12,337 bases of DNA from JBAVQS01 sp049694275. GTDB lineage: Bacteria > Chloroflexota > Anaerolineae > UBA4142 > SHND01. The stretch is taken from the NCBI GenBank assembly GCA_049694275.1, contig JBAVQS010000310.1:1-12337 (forward strand), given 5' to 3'. Shown here piece after piece: positions 1-7,062 of the stretch. The translations under genes were made by a program, and so were the position numbers. The stretch's first letter is position 1, and every line of letters begins with the position of its first letter. The notes beneath the pieces were generated by a model. That model was not told the DNA's origin and did no database searches. It was given only the letters and a program-made list of their open reading frames with translations.

Positions 1-2
1 GA

Positions 3-1004
3 GTGTTCCTCCTGCTCTGGGCCGGCGTGCCTACCCTCGCCGTTTTTGGACTGAACCTGTTTCGCCCGCTCTTTCTGGAGCGCTATCTCAACGGCATTGC
101 GCCGGTCTATTACCTGTTGTTTGCCTATGGTATTACCCTTCCGGTGCTGCGGGGCGCGAGACGTTTTACCGGAACGTTTTTACAGCGTGGGTTGCAATAT
201 GCGCTGGTCGTGGGGCTTGTGGGCATGGCGGCCTGGGCGCTCGGCAACTATTTCTACGATCCCGCCTTTGCCAAGGCACCTGATTGGCGCGGCCTCGCGC
301 GGGCGATCACAGCGGGGCAGCAAAACGGCGACCTGATCGTCCAGAATTTCCCGGAGACCTCGCTCCTTTATTACAAGGGGCGAGACCTGCCGCTCGTTCA
401 ATACCCGGAACAGTACCTGCCCGGCGCGGCGACCATTCCCGCGCTCAATAACCTGAACTATGCTTACCAGCGCATCTGGTTCGTCCCCGCCGCTCCCGAT
501 TTTTGGGACCCGGATCATTTTGTCGAGGGTTTTTTGGACAAACATGATGACCTGCTATCCGAGCAATCCTTTGGAAGCCTGCATCTGGCGCTGTACAGCA
601 CGCCGGGGCAGTTTACCAAAAACATGACGCCATCCGGCGCGCAGGTGGGCCAATTCTTCACCCTGGCCGGGTACCGGCTGGCGCGGCAGGAATCGGGTTG
701 GCATCTGGCCCTCTACTGGCGCGCACGCGAGACGACTAAAAAGAACTATAACGTTTTTGTCTATCTCGTCGGTGCAGGAACGGAACCGCCGCTGCTGACC
801 AAGATTGAGCGGTCTCCCCTCGATGGACTGGCGCCGACGAGCGAATGGAACCGGGGCGAAGTAATTGTAGATAGCTACGACTTGCCCGCCAATCCGGGGG
901 CGACCACCATCCTCGTCGGGATGTACGACCCATCGACTGCACAGCACCTGCCGGTCACCGCGGGCAACGCCGTGGCCGACGATTCGATTCGGATTACGCC
1001 ATGA
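3..1004 (+). CDS. GT39-like membrane glycosyltransferase, 3' part (gene starts left of window)
   Basis: This is the C-terminal part of a polytopic glycosyltransferase of the PMT_2/GT39 type. Such enzymes move a sugar from a lipid-phosphate donor to an acceptor on the outer face of the membrane. The frame is open to the left edge, so the GTG at position 3 is probably internal. Residues 1-75 hold the last hydrophobic helices. Residues near 26 (LERYLNG) align with HPRYIFT, near residue 331, in the paralogue at 7063-9108, so roughly 300 residues lie outside the window. The loop containing NYFYDPAF and GDLIVQNFPETSLLYY matches NDPQYADD and GDVVLVDAGY there. From about residue 216 there is a beta-rich C-terminal domain containing LALYWRA, KNYNVFVYL, SPLDGLAPTSEWNRGE and VGMYDP, also shared with the paralogue. 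The stop overlaps the next start (ATGA), which suggests translational coupling. The acceptor and sugar are unknown, and the catalytic N-terminus is not visible. Confidence 0.82.
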   Translation: MFLLLWAGVPTLAVFGLNLFRPLFLERYLNGIAPVYYLLFAYGITLPVLRGARRFTGTFLQRGLQYALVVGLVGMAAWALGNYFYDPAFAKAPDWRGLARAITAGQQNGDLIVQNFPETSLLYYKGRDLPLVQYPEQYLPGAATIPALNNLNYAYQRIWFVPAAPDFWDPDHFVEGFLDKHDDLLSEQSFGSLHLALYSTPGQFTKNMTPSGAQVGQFFTLAGYRLARQESGWHLALYWRARETTKKNYNVFVYLVGAGTEPPLLTKIERSPLDGLAPTSEWNRGEVIVDSYDLPANPGATTILVGMYDPSTAQHLPVTAGNAVADDSIRITP

Positions 1005-1126
1005 ACTCTACCGCTGAAACGGGCAAGCCGCCGATTCGACCCATGAACCCCACCGCTGAAACGGGCGAGCCACGGGGTCGTGCCATGAACTCTACCGCCG
1101 AAATGGGCGAGCCACCGGTTCGCCCC
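1001..1126 (+). repeat. Three tandem 42-bp coding repeats, each starting with ATG
   Basis: The units are 1001-1042, 1043-1084 and 1085-1126. They encode MNSTAETGKPPIRP, MNPTAETGEPRGRA and MNSTAEMGEPPVRP. By hand count, units 1 and 3 match at 36 of 42 bases, units 1 and 2 at 33, and units 2 and 3 at 34. Each unit is 14 codons, so the frame is kept, and each begins with an in-frame ATG. The repeat forms a hydrophilic extension ahead of the first membrane helix of the YfhO-type protein and begins exactly at the gene overlap. Confidence 0.9.
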
Positions 1127-3328
1127 TACACGCGCTGTGATGTGCTGCTTATCCTGCTCATGGGCGCACTGGTCGCGCTCTTTTTCTGGCGCATCCTGAC
1201 GCCGAATCCGGCCGACCGCGCCCAGTTCCCGCCGGGCGATTTTACGGACCAGTTCTATGCCTTCCGGTTGGTTGAGGCGCGGGCGTTCGCTTCCGGCTAC
1301 CTGCCCCTCTGGTCAGAGAGCTATAACAGCGGTCATCCCTTCCTCGCCGATATCCAGTCTGCCGTGTTTTATCCGGTCGGCCTGGCGAATACGCTGCTCA
1401 ATGTCGCATTCACCGGTCCGAATTTTTCGCTCTTTTCCCTTGAGCTCGAAGCGCTGCTCCATTTCTGGCTGGCGGGGGTTTTCACCTATCTGCTTGCCCG
1501 GCGGTTGATTGGTACGCGACCGGGCGCCTTTGCCGCCGGGGTGGTCTTTACCTTTGGCGGCTACCTCACCTCGTACCCGTCCTTGCAACTGGCAATTCTG
1601 GAGACAGCGACCTGGCTCCCACTCGCGCTCCTCTGGCTTGATCTCGCTCTCTCCAATCCCAGACGCCGGGGAACGTGTCTGGCAGCGGCGGGATTGACGC
1701 TCGGCGTCGCCGCGCTCGCGGGGCATCCACAGACCTTTTTATTTGTTCTGGTGACGTGCACCATATTCTGGCTCTATCGCGTGTTATCGTCCGCTGAATT
1801 TTCCTGGCGGCGTTTCGGTTGGGCGGCCGGCGCCTTCCTGCCGGTAGTGGTTGTCGCGCTGGGTCTCGCCGCAGTCCAGTTGATTCCCGCCGTTGAATAC
1901 CAGCGATTGTCGACGCGCGAATCGCTCTCGTTCCGCGAGGCGGCTGCCGGGTTTCCCACGCTCGACCTGCTCCAATTCGTATTTCCCGGATTCACGAGCG
2001 CGTTTGCGTCGCCGCTCTATGTCGGGGTGCTCCCGCTGTGGCTGGCGCTCGTGGCGCTGGTACGCGGGCGACGCGAGCGGACCTTTTGGGGGATGGTCGC
2101 GCTGGTCGCGCTCATTCTCTCCTTTGGTTATTACGTCTTTGCCTATGCGGTCCTCTACCAGATTCCCGGCGTCGGACTCTTTCGCCAGCAAGAGCGCCTG
2201 GCGTTCGTCGTCAGTTTTGCGCTTGCGCTCCTCGCCGGGTTCGGGCTGCAGGATTTGGTGGACCAGGCTGCGCACCTGCGCGTGGGCTGGGCGCGCCGGT
2301 TGTTCCTGCTGCTCCCCGCCGGCGCTGCCGTGTCGTTTGCGCTTCTGGTTGTGTTCTTTGTCGCCGGCGTCCAGCAAGCATCGGGGCGGATCGCATTCCT
2401 CGGCGACCGCGCCGGATTGATGCTGCTTCTCTTCGCGCTCGCCAGCGCTGGGGTGGGCATCTATCTCCGCCGTTCGCTCTCGCCCCGTCTGCTCATCCCA
2501 GTGGCCATTGCGCTGATACTCTTTGACCTGTGGAGCGTGAACGAACCGGCGAACAAGGCCGCCCCCGGCGAGCGCTATGCGGCGAGCGACGCGATGGATA
2601 CCCTCCGTGCAGACCCCGACCCGTGGCGGGTGCTGTTCGACGGTCAAACGCTGCCGGGCCACATGGGCATCGGCTACCAGGTCGAGGAGATCGGGGGAAT
2701 CTCGCCGCTGCGACTCGCCCGCTACGACGATCTGTTGAATCTCAACTCACCGCTGGTGTGGCGCTTGCTCAATGTCAAGTACGTCTATGGCACACGTCCG
2801 AACGTCCCGAATGCTGAATTGATCGGGCAGGAGGGCGAACTGCGTCTCTGGCGGCTCAAGGACCCTGCGCCGCGGGCCTGGCTGGTCGGTCGCGCCGAGA
2901 GCAATCTGACGGACGAACAGGCGCTGGAAAGGCTGGCGACCGGTTTCGACGAGCGCCACGTGGCCCTGCTCGCCGGGTCCGCCCCCTTTACGCTTTCCGA
3001 TGCCGCCGCCGCAGGCCAGGCAACGATAACGCTGCATCAATCGGAGCGGATCGTGATTGACGCGAATGCGCCAGCGGACGGTCTCCTGATGGTCAGCGAG
3101 AACGATTATCCCGGGTGGGTCGCCCGGGTAGACGGCGTCCCGACCGAAATTCTCCGTGCAGACCTGACGCTGTCCGCCGTGCCGCTCCGCGCCGGTTTGC
3201 ATCATGTGGAACTGGTCTATGATCCGCTCTCGGTCAAGATCGGCATGTTCGTTTCAGCAGCAGCGTTATTGTTGGCAATTGGAATTTGTGTGTGGCCGCG
3301 ACGAAGCGTGCAAGCAAGCGCCAGTTAA
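1001..3328 (+). CDS. YfhO-family polytopic membrane protein
   Basis: A 775-residue protein resembling the YfhO family (PF09586). Members are large membrane proteins implicated in glycosylation of cell-surface polymers, with a GT-C-like architecture. Residues 1-42 are three copies of a 14-residue hydrophilic repeat. The first membrane helix follows at about 47-66. The first outer loop has the acidic PPGDFTDQ (77-84) and LPLWSESYNSGHPFLA (101-116), which match the family's LPLWNP..FSG.P pattern. AGHPQTFLF follows later, with many hydrophobic segments up to roughly residue 510. The C-terminal soluble part contains SENDYPGWVARVDG and RAGLHHVELVYDP, typical of YfhO C-termini. A final helix lies at 747-765, followed by a short basic tail. 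The start at 1001 overlaps the upstream stop by four bases. In-frame ATGs at 1043 and 1085 begin the other repeat copies and are possible alternative starts; none has a clear Shine-Dalgarno. The family assignment is firm, but substrate and exact reaction are unknown. Confidence 0.85.
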   Translation: MNSTAETGKPPIRPMNPTAETGEPRGRAMNSTAEMGEPPVRPYTRCDVLLILLMGALVALFFWRILTPNPADRAQFPPGDFTDQFYAFRLVEARAFASGYLPLWSESYNSGHPFLADIQSAVFYPVGLANTLLNVAFTGPNFSLFSLELEALLHFWLAGVFTYLLARRLIGTRPGAFAAGVVFTFGGYLTSYPSLQLAILETATWLPLALLWLDLALSNPRRRGTCLAAAGLTLGVAALAGHPQTFLFVLVTCTIFWLYRVLSSAEFSWRRFGWAAGAFLPVVVVALGLAAVQLIPAVEYQRLSTRESLSFREAAAGFPTLDLLQFVFPGFTSAFASPLYVGVLPLWLALVALVRGRRERTFWGMVALVALILSFGYYVFAYAVLYQIPGVGLFRQQERLAFVVSFALALLAGFGLQDLVDQAAHLRVGWARRLFLLLPAGAAVSFALLVVFFVAGVQQASGRIAFLGDRAGLMLLLFALASAGVGIYLRRSLSPRLLIPVAIALILFDLWSVNEPANKAAPGERYAASDAMDTLRADPDPWRVLFDGQTLPGHMGIGYQVEEIGGISPLRLARYDDLLNLNSPLVWRLLNVKYVYGTRPNVPNAELIGQEGELRLWRLKDPAPRAWLVGRAESNLTDEQALERLATGFDERHVALLAGSAPFTLSDAAAAGQATITLHQSERIVIDANAPADGLLMVSENDYPGWVARVDGVPTEILRADLTLSAVPLRAGLHHVELVYDPLSVKIGMFVSAAALLLAIGICVWPRRSVQASAS

Positions 3329-3388
3329 TGCGGCGTCAACCGGCAGGTCAATCAGCAGGCACGGTATCTTTTTCCTGGAGTAGAAAAA

Positions 3389-4228
3389 ATGTTACAAGAT
3401 GAACGGATTGCATTTATCGGCGCGGGCGTGATGGCCGAAGCGATGATCAAGGGGCTCTTGACCAAGCAGCTCGTGACCGATGAGCAGATCATTGCGGCGG
3501 GACCGCGGGCCGTGCGGGGACAGGAGCTCTCCGAGCGCTATCAAATCCCAACCACGACGGACAATGCGAAAGCGGTCCAGGGTGCGACCGTCGTCGTCAT
3601 CGCCGTCAAGCCTCAGTTCCTGTCACACGTCTATCATCAACTCAAGGGCAAGGTTGAGGCGAACGCGCTCGTCCTCTCTATTGTCGCAGGCGCGCGGCTG
3701 GCTGACCTGGATCATGGGCTGGCTCATCCCAACGTCGTCCGTTCCATGCCCAACACCCCGGCCCAGATCGGGCAGGGGATTACGGTATGGACAGCATCGG
3801 CGGCGGTGAGCGAGGCGCAGCGGGGACATGCCCGCGTCATCCTTGGCGCGCTGGGCGAAGAGATTTTTGTCGAGGACGAGGACTATCTCGACATGGCCAC
3901 CGCGCTCTCGGGCACCGGCCCTGCTTATGTCTTTCTCTTTATGGAGGCGATGATCGACGCCGGGGTGCATCTCGGCTTTCCGCGCTATATGGCGGAAAAG
4001 TTGGTCTTGCAAACGCTCAAGGGCTCAGCCGAGTATGCGTCGCAGAGCGCGCAGCACATGGCTCGCCTGCGCAATCAGGTGACCTCGCCGGGCGGAACAT
4101 CCGCCGAAGCGCTCTATTATCTGGAAAAGGCCGGCTTCCGGACCGCCCTCTCGCGCTCGATCTGGGCAGCGTATCAACGCTCCGTCCAGTTGGGCCGGGG
4201 CAAAAAGCGCAAGATCGACGAGGATTGA
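3389..4228 (+). CDS. proC: Pyrroline-5-carboxylate reductase
   Basis: Catalyses the last step of proline synthesis, the NAD(P)H-dependent reduction of 1-pyrroline-5-carboxylate to L-proline, in the cytoplasm. The 279-residue length is normal for the family. The N-terminal Rossmann fold has the nucleotide-binding IGAGVMA (residues 10-16). VVIAVKPQ closes the fold, and the conserved MPNTP is at 120-124. The C-terminal dimerisation domain has ALSGTGPAYVFLFMEAM and the P5CR signature QVTSPGGT at 230-237. The start ATG is supported by GGAG at 3377-3380, 8 nt upstream. The gene follows the YfhO gene by 60 bp with no clear terminator or promoter between, so read-through is possible. It ends before a strong bidirectional terminator. 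The tail GKKRKIDED is highly charged and is probably a disordered end. Confidence 0.97.
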   Translation: MLQDERIAFIGAGVMAEAMIKGLLTKQLVTDEQIIAAGPRAVRGQELSERYQIPTTTDNAKAVQGATVVVIAVKPQFLSHVYHQLKGKVEANALVLSIVAGARLADLDHGLAHPNVVRSMPNTPAQIGQGITVWTASAAVSEAQRGHARVILGALGEEIFVEDEDYLDMATALSGTGPAYVFLFMEAMIDAGVHLGFPRYMAEKLVLQTLKGSAEYASQSAQHMARLRNQVTSPGGTSAEALYYLEKAGFRTALSRSIWAAYQRSVQLGRGKKRKIDED

Positions 4229-4295
4229 TTTCGATCGTCGCGCATTCTCGTTGTCGACGGATTTTCCTATCAATAAGCGCGACTGGCGCACCATC

Positions 4296-4332
4296 AAGCA
4301 AAAAGCAGGCCGACGAGGCCTGCTTTTTGCTT
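4296..4332. terminator. Bidirectional intrinsic terminator between convergent genes
   Basis: A perfect 16-bp inverted repeat: left arm 4296-4311, loop GACGA at 4312-4316, right arm 4317-4332. The GC-rich core GCAGGCC/GGCCTGC is followed on each strand by TTTTTGCTT, so either RNA forms a stem followed by U-rich sequence. It lies 67 nt after the proC stop and 13 nt beyond the stop of the minus-strand Wzy_C gene, and so can serve both. Confidence 0.93.
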
Positions 4333-4345
4333 TGGACCCTATCGA

Positions 4346-5809
4346 TTATTTTACGGGCTGCGCGGAATTCGTCCGCGCCTCGCGATACAACTCAATGGCC
4401 GCCATGCCGAGGCCGACATAGAGCCAGAAGAGGGTGACCGAGTGGGGAAAGTCGAGGTTAAAGAAATAGTGATCAAAGAGCCCCGCGGTCATCGAGCCGA
4501 CGAGCGCCGCGCTGACGCCGAGCACAATCGGCGCGTAGAAGGGATCACGCATGAGCCCGCCAAACCAATGGCTTGCCGCTTGCCAGAAATAGGTCCCCAT
4601 CGCCAGGAGAAAGGCGGCGACGCCGACGATGCCCATCTCTTCCGCCATGAGCAAATAGACGGACGAGACGCCGAGATAGGTGTCAATGTCCGGCGTGCCG
4701 AGAAACCCGACGCCAAAGATCGGATAGCGCGAGATGAGCGTGAGCGCATCCTTGTACTCCCCGAGGCGCATCTGGGTGGAGCGGTCGGCGGCCAAAAAGG
4801 CATCGATCAAGTACTGGACATAGTTCTGCGTAAAGGGGGCCACGTAAAGGATAATCGCCCCAAGCAGCAAAAGGGGAATCACGCGCCGATACTTGACAAA
4901 AGCCAGCACAAGGAGAGCGGCGCAGAGCCCGAGTAGCGCGCCGCGTGACTGGGTCAGGAACAGGCAGAGGACCATGGCGGCAAAGAGCCCGATCATGAGC
5001 GGGCGCTTGAGCAACGGGCGCTCGGCAAAGAGTTGCGGGGCAGTGAGCGCAGAGACCAGAATCATCAATCCGCCCAGGACGTTGGGATCGATGGAGGTGG
5101 ATACCGCGCGCAGTGTTCCTTGCGGATCGTCGTTGACAAAGCGGAGAACCGCCGCGCCGGCCGGGTATTTGAAGACGCGCAAGAGCGACAAAAGGCGAAT
5201 TGTCAGGTCGTGCGGCAGGATGTAAAAGAGGATGCCGAGCAGCGCCGAGACGCCGCCCGCGAGGATGAGCGCGAGGATGACGCGCTCCAGGCGCTGGCGG
5301 GTTCGCACGACGTTGATGACCAGAAAATAGAGGGCGAGCGCAAGCAGCACTTCGGCGAAATGGCGCACGATCTGAATCTGCAACCCCGCGTGCGACATGC
5401 CATAGACAAAGGAAAAGATGGCGAGGGTGGTAAAGATGAGCAGCGGGAGGCCGAGCGCGCTGAAAACGAGAGAGTTTTCATCCTGCCGGGTCAAGGCGCG
5501 GGCCAGCCACATGACAAAGACGGCCAGCAGCGCCAGGTCGAGCAGGGTCGGGTTGAACCCGAGGTTGATCGGAATCGAGGCAAATGGGAGCAAGACCACG
5601 ATCCCGATCAACGCGTATAAACCAAACTCGATATTCGAGAGGACCACCAGCCCGGCAACCAGCGCGATGACGGCGGCTGCGGCAATCGCGGGCGAGGTGA
5701 ACGTGACCAGGGCCGCCAGCGCGAGCGCGATGAGCCCGCCCAGGAGGATGACCAGAAGGAGGCTGAGCCGTTCGCTCGTGGCGACCCGTTGATAAAGATT
5801 CAATTGCAT
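4346..5809 (-). CDS. O-antigen ligase/polymerase-like membrane protein (Wzy_C)
   Basis: A 487-residue polytopic membrane protein of the Wzy_C/WaaL superfamily (PF04932). Members transfer or polymerise lipid-linked glycans on the outer face of the membrane. Evidence: roughly a dozen hydrophobic segments, the family motif TQSRGALLGL at 286-295, RYPIFGVGFLG at 361-371, and SVYLLMAEEMGIVG at 383-396. The large loop between about 322 and 385 is where this family has its periplasmic or external catalytic loop. I chose the ATG at 5809. The open frame continues upstream to 5980, but that part overlaps the end of the phosphoesterase gene and has no membrane-protein character. A TATAAT lies just before 5809. 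The protein could be an O-antigen-type ligase, a polymerase, or a glycoprotein oligosaccharyltransferase; sequence alone does not separate these. Confidence 0.85.
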   Translation of the reverse strand: MQLNLYQRVATSERLSLLLVILLGGLIALALAALVTFTSPAIAAAAVIALVAGLVVLSNIEFGLYALIGIVVLLPFASIPINLGFNPTLLDLALLAVFVMWLARALTRQDENSLVFSALGLPLLIFTTLAIFSFVYGMSHAGLQIQIVRHFAEVLLALALYFLVINVVRTRQRLERVILALILAGGVSALLGILFYILPHDLTIRLLSLLRVFKYPAGAAVLRFVNDDPQGTLRAVSTSIDPNVLGGLMILVSALTAPQLFAERPLLKRPLMIGLFAAMVLCLFLTQSRGALLGLCAALLVLAFVKYRRVIPLLLLGAIILYVAPFTQNYVQYLIDAFLAADRSTQMRLGEYKDALTLISRYPIFGVGFLGTPDIDTYLGVSSVYLLMAEEMGIVGVAAFLLAMGTYFWQAASHWFGGLMRDPFYAPIVLGVSAALVGSMTAGLFDHYFFNLDFPHSVTLFWLYVGLGMAAIELYREARTNSAQPVK

Positions 5810-5816
5810 CCGGGGG

Positions 5817-5825
5817 ATTATAGCA
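5817..5825 (-). promoter_or_regulatory. Extended -10 promoter element abutting the Wzy_C gene
   Basis: On the minus strand this reads TGCTATAAT, a consensus -10 with an upstream TGn extension. Only 7 nt separate it from the ATG at 5809, so transcription would begin at or within a base or two of the start codon, giving a leaderless mRNA. No good -35 is present at 16-18 bp spacing; the extended -10 may compensate. No Shine-Dalgarno is seen. Confidence 0.6.
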
Positions 5826-5840
5826 CAGGCGACAAAAAAC

Positions 5841-6878
5841 CTAGTGGCACACGCCGCTGCCTGAATCGACCGATTCCTGTGGGTTGATGGAGATGAACTG
5901 CCAGTCATAGCCGGCGGCGTGCAGGGTGAGCTTGAGCACGCCCCAGCTCGTATTGTTACGCACTTCACTGTTCGACGCAATCAGCACAGGGGGATAGAGA
6001 CCGGCGCCGCCGGTCCCGACGACAAACTCGCGGATGCCATGCGCCGGGGCGGGGACGCCATCCGGCTCCTGCAGCGCAAATCGTTCATAGTCATGGTCGT
6101 GCCCGTTCAACACCAGCTCGGCGCCGGAATCATAGAGCGCCTGCCAGAGCGGCTGGTAGGCGTTGTTACTGCCGTGCGGGCCAGAGCTAAAGCGGGGCTG
6201 GTGCCAGTAGGCGAGCGTGCAGGCGGCGCGGTGTGTTGCCAGGTCCGCGCGCAGCCATTCCTCCTGGGGCGAGCCGGCGTTGACCGGAATCTCGCTGTTG
6301 AGCGCAATGAGATGCCATGCCCCGAGATCGAACGAATAATAGCCTTTGCCCGCCGGCCCGGCGGCCACGCCGAAATAACCAAAATAGCCGGCGGCCCCGG
6401 TGGTGAGATATTCGTGATTCCCCGGAACTGGGTGGGTACGCGCCTTGACCTGGCCCCACGACGGGTTATAGCAGTTGGCAAAATCGGAGGCGGCGCCGTT
6501 GGGATAGGCCTCATCGCCCAGGGCGAGGACTGTGCCCGGGGTATTGAGGAGCAGTTTGGCGGTTGCTGCATCCTGAGGCGTTCCACAAACGGCAATATCA
6601 CCCGCCGCAAGGACCACCGGGTCGGGAACGACGGTCACGGCAGTCGTCGGCGGAGTGCCTGGACGGATGCGGGTCGCGTTGGGCGCGGGAGTGACCACAA
6701 GAGGAGCGCTTGTGCCCACCGCAATCGTCGGGTTCGGTGCAACCGTACCGGGCGGTTCGGTAACAACCTGCGGGCTAGCGCCAGGCGTTTCAGCGGATGG
6801 GGTGCAGCTTGCCAAAAGCCCCAGGCCCAATAACCATAGAATGTATACGGTTCCGCGATTCGATTTGAGAATCATCAT
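5841..6878 (-). CDS. Predicted lipoprotein metallophosphoesterase (calcineurin-like)
   Basis: A 345-residue exported phosphoesterase. Residues 1-25 are a lipoprotein signal peptide: basic start, hydrophobic core YILWLLGLGLL and a lipobox ending at Cys25 (LLASC). Residues 26-85 are a Pro/Thr/Ala-rich linker, as expected for a surface tether. The catalytic domain has metallophosphatase (PF00149) blocks: GDIAVCG (Asp94), LGDEAYPNG (Asp122, Tyr125), PVPGNHEY (Asn154, His155), YWHQPR (His226) and NGHDHDYER (His260, His262). These match purple-acid-phosphatase-like enzymes that hydrolyse phosphate esters at a di-metal centre. Cys98, Cys136, Cys220 and Cys344 could form disulfides outside the cell. 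The start at 6878 gives a proper signal peptide; a second ATG follows immediately. The gene lies 31 bp upstream of the Wzy_C gene on the same strand and may partly be co-transcribed with it. The substrate is unknown; a link to glycan-lipid phosphate is only a guess. Confidence 0.88.
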   Translation of the reverse strand: MMILKSNRGTVYILWLLGLGLLASCTPSAETPGASPQVVTEPPGTVAPNPTIAVGTSAPLVVTPAPNATRIRPGTPPTTAVTVVPDPVVLAAGDIAVCGTPQDAATAKLLLNTPGTVLALGDEAYPNGAASDFANCYNPSWGQVKARTHPVPGNHEYLTTGAAGYFGYFGVAAGPAGKGYYSFDLGAWHLIALNSEIPVNAGSPQEEWLRADLATHRAACTLAYWHQPRFSSGPHGSNNAYQPLWQALYDSGAELVLNGHDHDYERFALQEPDGVPAPAHGIREFVVGTGGAGLYPPVLIASNSEVRNNTSWGVLKLTLHAAGYDWQFISINPQESVDSGSGVCH

Positions 6879-6892
6879 TCCCTCTGGGCTGT

Positions 6893-6898
6893 ATTATA
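6893..6898 (-). promoter_or_regulatory. Candidate -10 for the phosphoesterase gene (proximal)
   Basis: Reads TATAAT on the minus strand, 14 nt before the ATG at 6878, so the leader would be about 7 nt. No convincing -35 is found at 16-18 bp spacing. GAGGGA sits directly against the start, too close for a normal Shine-Dalgarno for the first ATG. Competes with the distal candidate at 6985-7014. Confidence 0.45.
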
Positions 6899-6906
6899 CA
6901 ACTCCG

Positions 6907-6960
6907 TTGGGGCAATCCCTCGCGGTTGCCCTCGGGCGGGCACAAGGCCACGCCCCTACA
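6907..6960. repeat. Two adjacent hairpins, probable interspersed intergenic repeat
   Basis: Hairpin 1 pairs 6910-6917 with 6924-6931 (8 bp including one G-U, 6-nt loop). Hairpin 2 pairs GGGCG 6934-6938 with CGCCC 6951-6955 and GGC 6939-6941 with GCC 6947-6949, around the loop ACAAG, with one bulged A. It ends in CCCCTACA. From memory, hairpins of the form GGGC..CACAAGG..GCCCCTACA recur as non-coding repeats in many bacterial genomes, including Chloroflexota. There is no T-run, so it is not an obvious terminator. It lies between two divergent genes. Confidence 0.6.
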
Positions 6961-6984
6961 GAATCAGGGTTCGCCAACGGAATC

Positions 6985-7014
6985 ATTATACTCGCCCTCA
7001 CCCATACGCGTCAG
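6985..7014 (-). promoter_or_regulatory. Candidate distal promoter for the phosphoesterase gene
   Basis: On the minus strand CTGACG (7014-7009, 4 of 6 to the -35 consensus) is followed after 18 bp by TATAAT (6990-6985). If used, the mRNA would have a leader of about 100 nt that includes both hairpins at 6907-6960. This is a weak-to-moderate prediction. Confidence 0.35.
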
Positions 7015-7044
7015 CCCCCCTGTTTTCGCCGGGGCCTCGACCTG

Positions 7045-7053
7045 TGTTAAGAT
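7045..7053 (+). promoter_or_regulatory. Extended -10 element abutting the GT39 gene
   Basis: Reads TGTTAAGAT, a TGn extension plus TAAGAT, ending 9 nt before the GTG start at 7063. Expected transcription start is at about 7060-7063, giving a leaderless or nearly leaderless mRNA. The -35 region is poor (TTCGCC at 17-bp spacing). No Shine-Dalgarno precedes the GTG. Confidence 0.5.
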
Positions 7054-7062
7054 AACATCGCT

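Noticed and set aside
3..5. GTG at position 3 as the true start of the first gene
   Set aside because: The paralogue at 7063-9108 has about 300 more residues before the aligned region, so the gene almost certainly continues off the left edge.
1784..2662. A 292-codon minus-strand open frame inside the YfhO gene
   Set aside because: The product is a highly charged Arg/Glu/Gln-rich string typical of the complement of a hydrophobic membrane-protein gene.
5810..5980. Upstream extension of the Wzy_C reading frame by 57 codons
   Set aside because: It overlaps the 3' end of the phosphoesterase gene, has no membrane-protein character, and the -10 element lies after it; the ATG at 5809 is the better start.
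5919..6833. A 304-codon plus-strand open frame opposite the phosphoesterase gene
   Set aside because: The minus strand has a signal peptide and all metallophosphatase motifs; the plus-strand product resembles nothing I recognise and shows the composition of an antisense shadow.
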